A model generated the notes under the pieces. It was not told the DNA's origin. It did not search any database and saw only the letters and a list, made by a program, of their open reading frames with translations. A stretch of 64,000 nucleotides of DNA from Niabella aurantiaca DSM 17617 (GTDB taxonomy: Bacteria; Bacteroidota; Bacteroidia; Chitinophagales; Chitinophagaceae): contig NZ_KB893625.1 of assembly GCF_000374125.1 (NCBI RefSeq), positions 1,075,840 through 1,139,839 on the forward strand. The letters are read 5' to 3'. Below, in pieces: positions 16,533 to 25,131 of this stretch; within the stretch, counting starts at the first letter, position 1, and every line of letters starts with the position of its first letter. The position numbers and the translations under genes were made by a program.

Positions 16533-17333
16533 ATGAAAAAGAGATCAATTTTAAGGGCCGCTTTCTGGGCGTCCCTGTCGGCCACATGTGTTGCATCTTT
16601 ATCCTTTATTCCGTTGCGGCCGGCACCACAGGCAGACCCTTCCTTTCCTTTTTGGACGGATACGGTTCCGGCGATCACAGAATTTGAAACCGGCCGGCTG
16701 GATGAAGCATTAAATTACGTAGATGAGCAGATCCGCAATGCCGCCGGCGAGGCCCGGAGCATTGATGCAGACCGTATTCAGCGGCAGATCGGAAAAGCAA
16801 TGGCCGGCATTGATCTTGACCGGATCCAATCGGAAGTCCAGGCGGCCATTAAAAAGGTCGATTTTGAAAAGCTGAATAAAGACCTTGATAAAGCCATGGC
16901 CAGTATTGATAAGGCAAAAGTCGATGCAAGTATTGCCCGCGCCCTGGCCCCGGTCCAGAAAATTGATCAGGAGAAGGTGCGCAATGAGCTGCGTACAGCC
17001 CTGGAAGGGGTTCACCTGGATCAGCTGAAAGAGCAGCTCGAAAATGCAAAGCGCGATCTCCGGTTCCGGAAAAAAGACCTGGATCAGGAAATGAACCGCC
17101 TGGCTCCCGGGGTGAATGATGAGCTGCGGAACACCAGGAAGCAGTTACAGAAACTCAAAGATGCCTACCAGGAGATGGAGCAGGATGGGTTGATAGAGAA
17201 AGGACCGGATAACAGGATCCAGTATATTGAGGGAGACCTGTACATCAATGGAGAAAAGCAAACGGAAGAAGTGAGCAAAAAATACCGGCATTATTTCAGC
17301 AAAGAGACGAGGGGTGTTATGGTAAGGGTTTAA
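16533..17333 (+). CDS. Exported protein with 16-residue helical repeats
   Basis: A 266-residue protein of unknown function. It has an N-terminal signal-like helix (KKRSILRAAFWASLSATCVASL). Residues about 75-175 are a run of six near-repeats of 16 residues beginning with (I/V)(D/H): IDADRIQRQIGKAMAG, IDLDRIQSEVQAAIKK, VDFEKLNKDLDKAMAS, a 19-residue unit from IDKAKVDASIARALA, IDQEKVRNELRTALEG and VHLDQLKEQLENAKRD. A charged coiled-coil region and the tail IQYIEGDLYINGEKQTEEVSKKYRHYF follow. Amphipathic repeats of this kind can form a long helical solenoid or wrap a membrane surface. A terminator follows at 17376. Confidence 0.6.
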   Translation: MKKRSILRAAFWASLSATCVASLSFIPLRPAPQADPSFPFWTDTVPAITEFETGRLDEALNYVDEQIRNAAGEARSIDADRIQRQIGKAMAGIDLDRIQSEVQAAIKKVDFEKLNKDLDKAMASIDKAKVDASIARALAPVQKIDQEKVRNELRTALEGVHLDQLKEQLENAKRDLRFRKKDLDQEMNRLAPGVNDELRNTRKQLQKLKDAYQEMEQDGLIEKGPDNRIQYIEGDLYINGEKQTEEVSKKYRHYFSKETRGVMVRV

Positions 17334-17375
17334 GATCATATGTTCTTGATGCATGCCTGTTTGTACAGACAGGCG

Positions 17376-17404
17376 AAAGCTCCTGGTGCAGCCGGGAGCT
17401 TTTT
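17376..17404 (+). terminator. Rho-independent terminator
   Basis: AAAGCTCC (17376-17383) pairs with GGAGCTTT (17395-17402), extended by GG/CC inside, followed by T residues. Another hairpin, GCCTGT...ACAGGC, precedes it at 17355-17374. Confidence 0.75.
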
Positions 17405-17584
17405 GTGTTTATTAACAGGGAGGAGCGGTTACTTTTTTCCGGTTGCTGTATTAACGGTTAAATGGAACACATTTGATACCAAAAAAAATGTAAAGCGGCG
17501 CACCCGGGAGCCTGCTGTATGATTGCTTTTGGTCCGTTTTGGATTGAAAAAACAGAGATCTTCATTACCTAAAAAAACAGTTTT

Positions 17585-19168
17585 ATGAAACGCCTTTTTT
17601 TCGCAATAGCCCTATTGCCCTGGATATTATTTGCCTGTAAACAAGCCGGTCAGCAGTCTGCCGGCAGTGTCAACGCTGAAATGACCATAGAGTCATTAAA
17701 AACAGCGGATCCGTCTGAAGCTGATTTTAATACAGAGGGATACGCAAATATTGTAGAAAATGCCTTTGAAACAACGACGCAGCAGCCGTTATCCACTTTT
17801 TCGATTGATGTAGATAAAGCCGCCTACAGTAATGTCCGCCGCTTTCTTAATGAAGGAATACATCCGCCTGCCGGAGCGGTGCGGATTGAAGAGCTGGTCA
17901 ACTATTTTGACTACGACTATGCCTCTCCCCAAAATAGAGACCCATTCCGTATAACTACAGAAGTTGCGGCATGCCCCTGGAACACCCGGCATCGATTGAT
18001 GCATATTGGAATCAAAGGGAGGGAAATTCCCAAAGAGGACCTGCCTCCATCCAATTTTGTTTTCCTGGTTGATGTTTCCGGTTCCATGTTCGCTGAGCAA
18101 AAACTGCCGCTTTTAAAAAGATCGCTGTTGCTGCTTACAGATAACCTGCGGCCTGAAGACCGGGTGGCAATCGTTACATATGCGGGAAATGCAGGACTGG
18201 TATTGCCTTCCACAAGCGGGAAAAACAAATCGGGGATACGGGAGGCTATTGCAGGCCTGGAGGCAGGAGGCGCTACTGCGGGAGGTGCGGGGATACAACT
18301 GGCTTATCGGGTGGCAGAAGAGAATTTTATTGAAAAAGGGAATAACAGGGTGCTGCTGGCTACCGACGGCGATTTTAATGTAGGCGCCAGCAGTGACGAT
18401 GCCCTGGTGCGGCTGATTGAAGAAAAACGAAAAACAGGGATCTTTCTTTCAGTACTGGGATTTGGAAGGGGGAATTACCAGGACAGTAAAATGCAGCAGC
18501 TGGCCGATAAGGGGAATGGCAATCATTCGTATATCGACAATTTAAGCGAAGCCCGGAAGGTGCTGGTGAGCGAATTTGGAGGAACGCTGTTTACCATTGC
18601 CAAAGACGTGAAGATACAGGTGGAGTTCAATCCGGGCAGGGTGCAGGCTTATCGCCTGATCGGGTATGAAAACCGGATGCTGCGAAAGGAAGATTTTAAT
18701 GATGATGAAAAAGATGCGGGAGAAATAGGCAGCGGACATACCGTTACGGCCTTGTATGAAATAATACCCGTAGGCGTAAAAAATGAATTTTCAAAACCGG
18801 TAGATGATCTGAAATATCGACCGGTGGCTGAGAAGGCGGGATTTGCAGTTTCAGATGAAATGCTTACACTGAAGCTGCGTTATAAAAGTGTGGATGCAGA
18901 CCGTAGTGAACTTATTACCATTCCCGTTGCAGACCGTACCATCGCCATAAACAGCACTACGGATAATTTCCGTTTTGCGGCAGCAGTGGCAGAGTTCGGT
19001 CTGCTGCTTCGGAATTCTGCATTCAGACAGCATTCAAGCTACGAACAGGTGCTGGAACTGGCAAACGGAGCAAGAGGAGCTGATGAGAATGGTTACCGGG
19101 AAGCATTTATCCGGTTGGTGAAGAAAGGGGCGGAATTAGCGGATGACGGGATCGTATTGAATGAGTAA
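17585..19168 (+). CDS. YfbK-like von Willebrand factor A lipoprotein
   Basis: A 527-residue protein with a lipobox (LLPWILFAC, Cys18). The segment ENAFETTTQQPLSTFSIDVDKAAYSNVRRFLNEG (about 58-91) is the VWA-associated N-terminal domain. The VWA domain carries a full metal-ion-dependent adhesion site: D163-V-S165-G-S167 and later LLATDGDFNVG. The C-terminal third is the DUF3520 domain found in YfbK homologues. Some Bacteroidota relatives have a carboxypeptidase-regulatory domain before this; it is absent here. Metal-dependent protein binding at the outer membrane or in the periplasm is likely; the partner is unknown. Confidence 0.87.
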   Translation: MKRLFFAIALLPWILFACKQAGQQSAGSVNAEMTIESLKTADPSEADFNTEGYANIVENAFETTTQQPLSTFSIDVDKAAYSNVRRFLNEGIHPPAGAVRIEELVNYFDYDYASPQNRDPFRITTEVAACPWNTRHRLMHIGIKGREIPKEDLPPSNFVFLVDVSGSMFAEQKLPLLKRSLLLLTDNLRPEDRVAIVTYAGNAGLVLPSTSGKNKSGIREAIAGLEAGGATAGGAGIQLAYRVAEENFIEKGNNRVLLATDGDFNVGASSDDALVRLIEEKRKTGIFLSVLGFGRGNYQDSKMQQLADKGNGNHSYIDNLSEARKVLVSEFGGTLFTIAKDVKIQVEFNPGRVQAYRLIGYENRMLRKEDFNDDEKDAGEIGSGHTVTALYEIIPVGVKNEFSKPVDDLKYRPVAEKAGFAVSDEMLTLKLRYKSVDADRSELITIPVADRTIAINSTTDNFRFAAAVAEFGLLLRNSAFRQHSSYEQVLELANGARGADENGYREAFIRLVKKGAELADDGIVLNE

Positions 19169-19257
19169 ACGCCGTTGTTTCAGCCTTTCGAATGTCTTTG
19201 CGGGTTCTTATTTTTACACAACAGGTGTTATCTTGTAAACTGTAAAAGGTTCTGAGC

Positions 19258-19944
19258 ATGAATAAAAAGAAATTAGTGGTGCTTACGGGTGCGGGCATCA
19301 GCGCAGAGAGCGGAATAAAAACCTTCAGGGACAGTGATGGACTTTGGGAAGGATATGACCTTATGGAAGTGGCGTCGCCGGAAGGCTGGGCGCGTAATCC
19401 CGCGCAGGTACTCGACTTCTACAACATGCGCCGGAAGCAGGCGCTGGAAGCAGCGCCGAATGCGGCCCACTACGGTCTTGCAGAGCTGGAGCAGGAATAT
19501 GAGGTGCACGTGATCACACAGAACATCGACGACCTGCACGAGCGGGCCGGATCCACCCATGTGATCCACCTGCACGGAGAGATCTTTAAAATGCGGAGCG
19601 ACCGGTCCCTGACCCCATCCTATGAGATCCGGGGCGATATTCAGTTAGGAGACCAGGCGCCGGATGGCGGCCAGCTAAGGCCGGATATTGTATGGTTTGG
19701 GGAGGCGGTGCCCATGATCGTTCCGGCGTCGAAGCTGGCAGCTATGGCTGATATCTTTGTAGTGGTCGGCACTTCCATGCTGGTGTATCCCGCTGCGGGT
19801 CTGATCGATTACGTTGCGGAAGATGCTCCGAAGTACATCATCGATAAAGCCATCCCGGATGTACGCCGGTTTCCGCTTTTGCATACTATTGAAAACACGG
19901 CCACAGAGGGGGTAAAGGACCTGATGCAATTGTTGAAGGTGTGA
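19258..19944 (+). CDS. Sirtuin, NAD-dependent protein deacylase without zinc cysteines
   Basis: A 228-residue Sir2 protein. GAGISAESGIKTFRD (11-25) binds NAD, TQNIDDLHERAG holds Gln-Asn-Ile-Asp, and His106 in HLHGE is the catalytic base. FYNMRRKQ has the Tyr55-x-x-Arg58 pair that in CobB and SIRT5 recognises acidic acyl groups, so desuccinylase or demalonylase activity is plausible. Where most sirtuins have a four-cysteine zinc site (after HLHGE) this protein has no cysteine at all: residues 109-150 read IFKMRSDRSLTPSYEIRGDI and onward. This zinc-less form recurs in Bacteroidota, so it is probably functional. Confidence 0.92.
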   Translation: MNKKKLVVLTGAGISAESGIKTFRDSDGLWEGYDLMEVASPEGWARNPAQVLDFYNMRRKQALEAAPNAAHYGLAELEQEYEVHVITQNIDDLHERAGSTHVIHLHGEIFKMRSDRSLTPSYEIRGDIQLGDQAPDGGQLRPDIVWFGEAVPMIVPASKLAAMADIFVVVGTSMLVYPAAGLIDYVAEDAPKYIIDKAIPDVRRFPLLHTIENTATEGVKDLMQLLKV

Positions 19945-20191
19945 GCTGCCGGCAATACGACCGCGGTAATTTAAAACGGGTTCATAACCGTTTGGACCCT
20001 TAAGTGACGCATGGGCACGCGCCAGGGCTGGGGCCACAGAAAAGAACTGCCTCAAAAGTATTTTTGCGGCGGCCGGTTTAAACAGCTAAAGCGCATATTT
20101 TTACAATTGAACCGGGCCGATCGGTCTTTGTATATATTTTAATCCGTTTGCCCTGTACGTCCTATCTGCTGTTTTTTACTGCCTGAAGGAT

Positions 20192-20199
20192 TAATTTTG
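20192..20199 (+). promoter_or_regulatory. -7 element of the lipase gene
   Basis: TAATTTTG, a perfect TAnnTTTG, 21 bases before ATG 20220. No clear TTG was found at -33. Confidence 0.5.
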
Positions 20200-20219
20200 C
20201 ATCCATAAAAAAAGATACC

Positions 20220-21317
20220 ATGTATTTACGCCTGCGATTTTTTATTGTATTGTTGCTTGTTGTACGGGTGGTGGCTGCCCAGCAGTTTCAGCCGGGATTT
20301 GATGTAAAAGAATATGCCGCGTTCCTGTCGATGGCGCACTATGAAAGCAGCATTCCCGACAAAGCACTACGGGAAAAACAACAGGATCCCTATAAACTGA
20401 TCTATAAGTCGCCGGAGGTAGGTATGAAAAATCTTTGGTGGCTGTATACCAACGAACAGAACCAGGCGGTGATCGTGATCCGTGGAACAGTGGGCGATAT
20501 GGTAAGCTGGATGGAAAATTATTATTGCCCGATGATCCCCGCAACAGGTTCACTACAATTAGGCCCCGCTACTCAATTCAGCTACAAGCTGGCGGAAAGT
20601 AAGGAGGCGTATGTCCACGCCGGCTGGACCATTGGCATGGCCTACCTGGTAACGGATATGATGCCTAAAATCAAAGAGCTCTATCAAAAAGGTGTGCGCG
20701 ACTTTTTTATCTTCGGGCACAGTCAGGGTGGGGCATTGAGCTACCTGGTAAGCTCTTATTTTTATTACCGGCGACAGGATGGGGCATTGCCGGCCGATAT
20801 CCGGTTTAAGACCTATACCAGCGCGGCGCCGAAGCCCGGCAATATGCAATATGCATATGATTTCGACTTTATCAACAGAGGTGGCTGGGCCTATTCTGTT
20901 GTGAACGCAGCCGACTGGGTGCCGGAAACGCCTTACAGTATTCAGCGCGTTTCGGATATGAATACATTGAATCCCATTATTCATATTCCCGAGGACTTAA
21001 AAAAACAAAAGTTCTTCCTGCGGCTTGCAGGCAATTTCTACTATGGAAAGCTGAACAGGAAAACACGGAAGGCACAGCGGTCTTATACCAATATCCTGGG
21101 GCACAAGCTTTATAAACTTGCTGTGAGAAAAGCATTGCCGGGATTAAAAGAGCCCAGGTATGCGCCTTCCATGAGCTATATGCGGGCCGGAAGTCCGGTA
21201 GTGCTGATGCCCGATACTGCCTACTATCAGAAGTACGGCAGGGACGAAGCAGACAGGTTTGCCCATCATCATTTTGCCCCGTATCTCTACCTGCTGCAAA
21301 AACAATATGGAAAATAA
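20220..21317 (+). CDS. Secreted class 3 lipase-like hydrolase
   Basis: A 365-residue alpha/beta hydrolase with a signal peptide (RFFIVLLLVVRVVAAQ). The nucleophile elbow GHSQGG places Ser168; IVIRGTVGDMVSWMENYY is the strand-and-loop that precedes the lid in class 3 lipases, and YTSAAPKPGNMQYAYDFDFI matches the region with the catalytic Asp. VNAADWVPETPY and the late HHHFAPYLYLLQK supply candidate acid and His. It probably splits lipid or another ester outside the cell or in the periplasm. Monocistronic. Confidence 0.83.
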   Translation: MYLRLRFFIVLLLVVRVVAAQQFQPGFDVKEYAAFLSMAHYESSIPDKALREKQQDPYKLIYKSPEVGMKNLWWLYTNEQNQAVIVIRGTVGDMVSWMENYYCPMIPATGSLQLGPATQFSYKLAESKEAYVHAGWTIGMAYLVTDMMPKIKELYQKGVRDFFIFGHSQGGALSYLVSSYFYYRRQDGALPADIRFKTYTSAAPKPGNMQYAYDFDFINRGGWAYSVVNAADWVPETPYSIQRVSDMNTLNPIIHIPEDLKKQKFFLRLAGNFYYGKLNRKTRKAQRSYTNILGHKLYKLAVRKALPGLKEPRYAPSMSYMRAGSPVVLMPDTAYYQKYGRDEADRFAHHHFAPYLYLLQKQYGK

Positions 21318-21894
21318 TTCCCTGCCCGGTACTGAAGAAGTGCCTGCTTTATTAAGCGCAGGGCGTTTTTCCCGGAAGCTGTTTGAAAATAGCATTTTGA
21401 TTCCCCTTATAAGCGCCATCCGGCGCGTCGTTGTCGTTAAAGAGTTTGTATCAAAAGTCTTTCATTTGTCATGCCGGACTTGTTTCGGCATCTATTCGGC
21501 ATCAATGCAAGATTAAAGCAGATCCTGAAACAGGAATAGACCCTGAAATAAATTGAATACTCAGAATGACAACATGCTATAAAGTGACTTTTAATACAAT
21601 CTCTTTAACGAAGCTGTAATTTCATAAGAGCCATAGACACGGATCATTATGCCCCGGGCCCATGGCTCTCTGTTGCTCTTTTGGACTCGTAAACGGGTTG
21701 AAACCCGTTCTTGCCGGATCTTTCAGGGCCATGCCTCTTTTGCTAAAATGATCGTTGAACCCCGTTTTTTTACGGATGACGGCTACAGCAAAGCCCTGAG
21801 TAGATGCGATAAAAGCGGCACATTTGGTGACGATGAGGATTTTCCTGAATCGGGTTTAAACAGCTTCTTAACGGTTTATACTCCTGGTACGATA
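21318..21894. other. Convergent gap rich in palindromes, no gene
   Basis: These 577 bases lie between two convergent genes. They hold the palindromic dispersed repeat (21448-21597), a hairpin AGAGCCAT...ATGGCTCT (21627-21669) and a tight hairpin AACGGGTT-GA-AACCCGTT (21692-21709). A frame on the plus strand from 21649 runs antisense into the RlmK-like gene and has no recognisable protein signature, so I do not call it. Confidence 0.6.
21448..21597. repeat. Imperfect palindromic dispersed repeat, copy 2
   Basis: Starts GTATCAAAAGTC and ends GACTTTTAATAC (11 of 12 complementary). The inner arms are ...TTTGTCATGCCGGACTTG and ...CAGAATGACAACATGC. Copy 1 at 9646-9775 aligns along its whole length on the opposite strand, including ACTTGTTTC(A/G)G. 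No target-site duplication is obvious. Confidence 0.65.
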
Positions 21895-22839
21895 CTATTT
21901 CTCCATCTTATAACACCAGCGAAACAGCTTTCCTTCAAAGTCAAACGGCGTGGTGGCGCGGGTAATATCCTTTATCTTATCTGTTTGCAGCTTGCCGGAT
22001 TCCAGCACAAATTTTCGTGCATTGGTGCTGAAATACAGGATACCCCCCGGCGCCAGTATACGCAGGCAATCGTTGATCAGGGATACGTGGTCCCGCTGGA
22101 TGTCGAGGATATCGTCCATCCGTTTACTGTTGCTGAAAGTGGGCGGGTCCATAATAATGAGATCATATGACTCCACGGGGACCTGTTTTATGTGAGCAAG
22201 CACATCCGCCTGCAGGAAGGTATAGGCCGGATTTGTAAGCCCGTTCAGCTGCAGGTTCCGCTCTGCCCACTGGATATAGGTTTTGGAAAGATCAACGGTG
22301 GCGATGGCGGCTGCGTTTCCGGCCGCTGCATAAACGGAAAAAGAGCCGGTATAGGCAAAGAGGTTCATGATCCGTTTGCCCGCGCTTTCCTGCTGCACCA
22401 TTTTGCGGGTGACCCGGTGGTCTAAAAAGAGTCCCGTGTCCAGGTAATCTTCAAGGTTGACGATAAATTTTAATCCGTTCTCCTGTACGGTAAATTCACT
22501 TTTTGTAGCGTCTGTTTTCTGGTATTGCCCTTTCCGGCCGGGCTTCCGCTGGCGCAGCTTGGTATGGATCAGCTCCGTTGGAATGCCGGTGGTTTCCGAA
22601 ATGATCCGCATAGTTTGCTGCATCCATATAGCATGTGCATCCTCATCCAAATGATGCCTGCGCTTGTATTCTGCCACATACACATGGTTTTCGTACAGCT
22701 CAATGGAAACCGGAAATTCGGGCAGATCATGATCATAGACCCGGTAACAGGTAACCCCTTGTTTTTGTGCCTGTTTTGAAAGATGCCGGTAAACTTTTGT
22801 AAACCGGTTGCGGAACATGGTAAACTTTTCTTCGTTCAA
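21895..22839 (-). CDS. RlmK-like 23S rRNA methyltransferase (class I SAM)
   Basis: A 314-residue enzyme related to the C-terminal (RlmK, guanine-N7) half of RlmKL. NRFTKVYRHLSKQAQKQGVTCYRVYDHDLPEFPVSIELYE is the PUA-like/N-terminal pattern of that half, GLKFIVNLEDYLDTGLFLDHR the linker, NLFAYTGSFSVYAAAGNAAAIATVDLS motif I, and YDLIIMDPPTFSNS motif IV (DPPTF). The N2-methylating THUMP-containing RlmL half is absent, so it acts alone. Met8 is a possible later start. It is divergent from the DnaQ/GIY-YIG gene with only 35 bases between them. Confidence 0.85.
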   Translation of the reverse strand: MNEEKFTMFRNRFTKVYRHLSKQAQKQGVTCYRVYDHDLPEFPVSIELYENHVYVAEYKRRHHLDEDAHAIWMQQTMRIISETTGIPTELIHTKLRQRKPGRKGQYQKTDATKSEFTVQENGLKFIVNLEDYLDTGLFLDHRVTRKMVQQESAGKRIMNLFAYTGSFSVYAAAGNAAAIATVDLSKTYIQWAERNLQLNGLTNPAYTFLQADVLAHIKQVPVESYDLIIMDPPTFSNSKRMDDILDIQRDHVSLINDCLRILAPGGILYFSTNARKFVLESGKLQTDKIKDITRATTPFDFEGKLFRWCYKMEK

Positions 22840-22874
22840 GTTTGTTTTTTTTGCGAAATTAGCCTTTTACAGGA

Positions 22875-24254
22875 ATGCAATTTGCAATTGTTGATATTGA
22901 AACTACCGGTTCTTATGCTGCTGCGAGCGGCATCACAGAGATCAGCATCCAGCTGGTGGATGCCGAGGGTACCTTGCTGAACCGCTTTGAAAGCCTGGTG
23001 AACCCCCTGCAGGAGATCCCTGGCTATATCCGTGCGCTTACCGGAATTTCCAATGAAATGGTGGCCGGGGCTCCTCTGTTTGAAGAAATAGCCGAAGAAG
23101 TCTACACCCTGTTGCAGGATAAAGTATTTGTAGCCCACAGTGTCAATTTTGATTATTCGTTTGTCAAAAGCCAGTTGTCCTATTGCGGGTATGAATTAAA
23201 TACCAGCAAGCTTTGCACGGTACGCTTAAGCCGCAAGATCCTTCCCGGGCATGCATCCTACAGTCTGGGCCGGCTTTGTGAGGCGCTGGGGATCCGGCAT
23301 CTGAACCGGCACAGGGCGGGAGGGGATACGGATGCCACGGTAGCGCTGTTTCAGCTGTTGTTAAAAAAGGATACCGAAGGGCACATTCAGAAAAGCCTCA
23401 AAAGAACATCCGGGGAACAGGCATTGCCGCCAAATGTTCCCAAATCTGATTTTGACCAGTTGCCCTATACGCCGGGGGTGTACTATTTTCATGATGATAA
23501 GGGCAAGGTTGTTTATGTAGGAAAAGCGAAGAATATCCGCTACCGGGTAAGCAGTCATTTTAGCAACAATTCCACCGGAAGACAGCGGCAGCATTTTATG
23601 CGCTATGTGCATCACATCAGCTATGAGGAATGTGGTACCGAATTGATGGCCGCTGTGAAGGAGTCAACGGAAATAAAAAGACTCTGGCCGCGGTTCAATG
23701 CCTCCCAGAAAAGGCGGGAAGAATTATATGGCATTGTTTCCTATGAGGACCAGAATGGTTATTTACGACTGGGCGTGGACAAAATGATCCGCGGAAGAAT
23801 GCTGCGCAGCTCTTTTCATCATATTGAGGGAGCAAAAGCATCCCTGCGGCAGTTGGTGCACGCGCATCATTTATGCCCCCGTTTATGTTTTATGGGAGCG
23901 GCGTTGTATGATGAAGAAACACACCAGGCGTTTTGCGCAGGCGCCTGTGAGAAAAAAGAATCTCCTGAAAGCTATAATAGCCGGGTATTGGAGGCGATCC
24001 GGCATTTAGAGGACCTTCCCTCGTTTGCGATCGTAGATAAAGGCATTCACCACGATGAAAGATCCTGCATCCTGGTTTGGAAGGGCTGCTTTTATGGTAT
24101 GGGATTTATTTCAGGTGAGGTCAGGATAGAACGGCCGGAGCAGCTCCGCGAACAAATAACCCCTTATAAAGAGAACAGCACCATTACCAATATGCTGTTT
24201 GCCTATGCCAAAAGATATCCCTCAAAAATTATTCAGTTTGATCAGGTCACTTAA
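22875..24254 (+). CDS. DnaQ-like exonuclease fused to GIY-YIG (UvrC N-terminal type) nuclease
   Basis: A 459-residue two-nuclease protein. Residues 1-170 are a DEDDh 3'-5' exonuclease: D7-x-E9 in VDIETTG, HSVNFDYSFVKSQL (motif II) and HRAGGDTDAT (motif III). Residues about 195-280 are a GIY-YIG domain (PYTPGVYYFHDDKGKVVYVGKAKNIRYRV, then AAVKESTEIKRLWPRFNASQKR) like the N-terminal half of UvrC and Cho. The rest has several cysteines (LCPRLCFMG, FCAGACEKK) as seen in UvrC-like proteins. Such fusions are known in several phyla and are thought to act in DNA repair. The UvrC endonuclease-V-like domain is missing. Confidence 0.88.
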   Translation: MQFAIVDIETTGSYAAASGITEISIQLVDAEGTLLNRFESLVNPLQEIPGYIRALTGISNEMVAGAPLFEEIAEEVYTLLQDKVFVAHSVNFDYSFVKSQLSYCGYELNTSKLCTVRLSRKILPGHASYSLGRLCEALGIRHLNRHRAGGDTDATVALFQLLLKKDTEGHIQKSLKRTSGEQALPPNVPKSDFDQLPYTPGVYYFHDDKGKVVYVGKAKNIRYRVSSHFSNNSTGRQRQHFMRYVHHISYEECGTELMAAVKESTEIKRLWPRFNASQKRREELYGIVSYEDQNGYLRLGVDKMIRGRMLRSSFHHIEGAKASLRQLVHAHHLCPRLCFMGAALYDEETHQAFCAGACEKKESPESYNSRVLEAIRHLEDLPSFAIVDKGIHHDERSCILVWKGCFYGMGFISGEVRIERPEQLREQITPYKENSTITNMLFAYAKRYPSKIIQFDQVT

Positions 24255-24359
24255 AAGGATGTCGTTATTTTTGCTCCCGGTTTTTTGGGGAAGATGTGGT
24301 CAGGAAGGTGAAACCCCTTTTGTTGATAACGACTGTTCATATTAAATTTAAATGTATCA

Positions 24360-25043
24360 ATGATGATTAAAAAAACGGCATTGCTGCTGCCTCTCGTACT
24401 CATGATGTTCGCGTTTCAGCCGGTTAAGAAAAAGAAAGTGATCTTTTTCGGAGATTCCATAACCCAACAGGGCGCGGCACCCGGGGGATATATCCGGCTG
24501 ATCGAAGGCCTGAGCAAGACGGACGGGGTATCAGATCAGTTTGAATTTGTGGGAAAAGGGATCGGTGGTAATAAAGTGTACGACCTGTTCCTCCGTTTCC
24601 AGCCGGATGTGCTGGATCAAAAACCCGATATCGTTTTGGTTTATGTGGGCATTAATGATGTATGGCATAAGACCTCTTCCGGTACGGGTACCGATTTTGA
24701 TAAATTCGGAAAGTTCTATGATGCGATCATTTCCACGCTGGTGAAGCAAGGTATTCAGCCGGTAGTTTGTACGCCTTCTGTGATCGGGGAGCGGAACGAC
24801 TGCTCCAATCAGCAGGATGGCGACCTGAACCGCTATGCAGGATGGATCCGGGAATACGCAGCAAAGAACAAGGTACCCCTGGTGGACCTCCGCAAGATAT
24901 TCCTCGACTATCTGGCTAAAAACAACCCGGACAATAAAGAAAAGGGGATCCTCACCGTGGACCGGGTCCATCTAAATGAAAAAGGCAATCAACTGGTGGC
25001 TGATGCCATGTGGAAGGTGATCAAGTCCCTTGGGGGAATGTAA
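24360..25043 (+). CDS. SGNH/GDSL hydrolase, exported
   Basis: A 227-residue esterase-type protein with a signal peptide (first 20 residues). Block I is FFGDSITQQG with nucleophile Ser33, block II KGIGGNKVYDL gives the oxyanion Gly, block III VGINDVWH the Asn, and block V DRVHLNEKG provides Asp201 and His204. The family removes acetyl or acyl groups from carbohydrates or lipids. Single gene, ending in an AT-rich inverted-word region shared with tyrS. Confidence 0.9.
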   Translation: MMIKKTALLLPLVLMMFAFQPVKKKKVIFFGDSITQQGAAPGGYIRLIEGLSKTDGVSDQFEFVGKGIGGNKVYDLFLRFQPDVLDQKPDIVLVYVGINDVWHKTSSGTGTDFDKFGKFYDAIISTLVKQGIQPVVCTPSVIGERNDCSNQQDGDLNRYAGWIREYAAKNKVPLVDLRKIFLDYLAKNNPDNKEKGILTVDRVHLNEKGNQLVADAMWKVIKSLGGM

Positions 25044-25131
25044 AATATTGAATGTAAAAGCTCAGGGCTTTACTATCCGTTCCGGGGGCCTCATTGCCGG
25101 CGAAAATCACTATTTCTACATTTTACATTTC
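25044..25131. repeat. AT-rich inverted words between convergent genes
   Basis: AAATATTGAATGTAAAA near 25042-25058 and TTTTACATT...AATATTT near 25122-25145 are complementary except for an 8-base insertion, with a GC-rich centre. The right part overlaps the tyrS stop region. It may act as a bidirectional terminator and shares words with 7193-7584 and 8104-8235. Confidence 0.45.

Noticed and set aside
21649..22170. Open frame of 173 codons running antisense into the RlmK-like gene
   Set aside because: It starts in hairpin-rich non-coding sequence and no part resembles a known protein; the minus-strand gene explains the openness.
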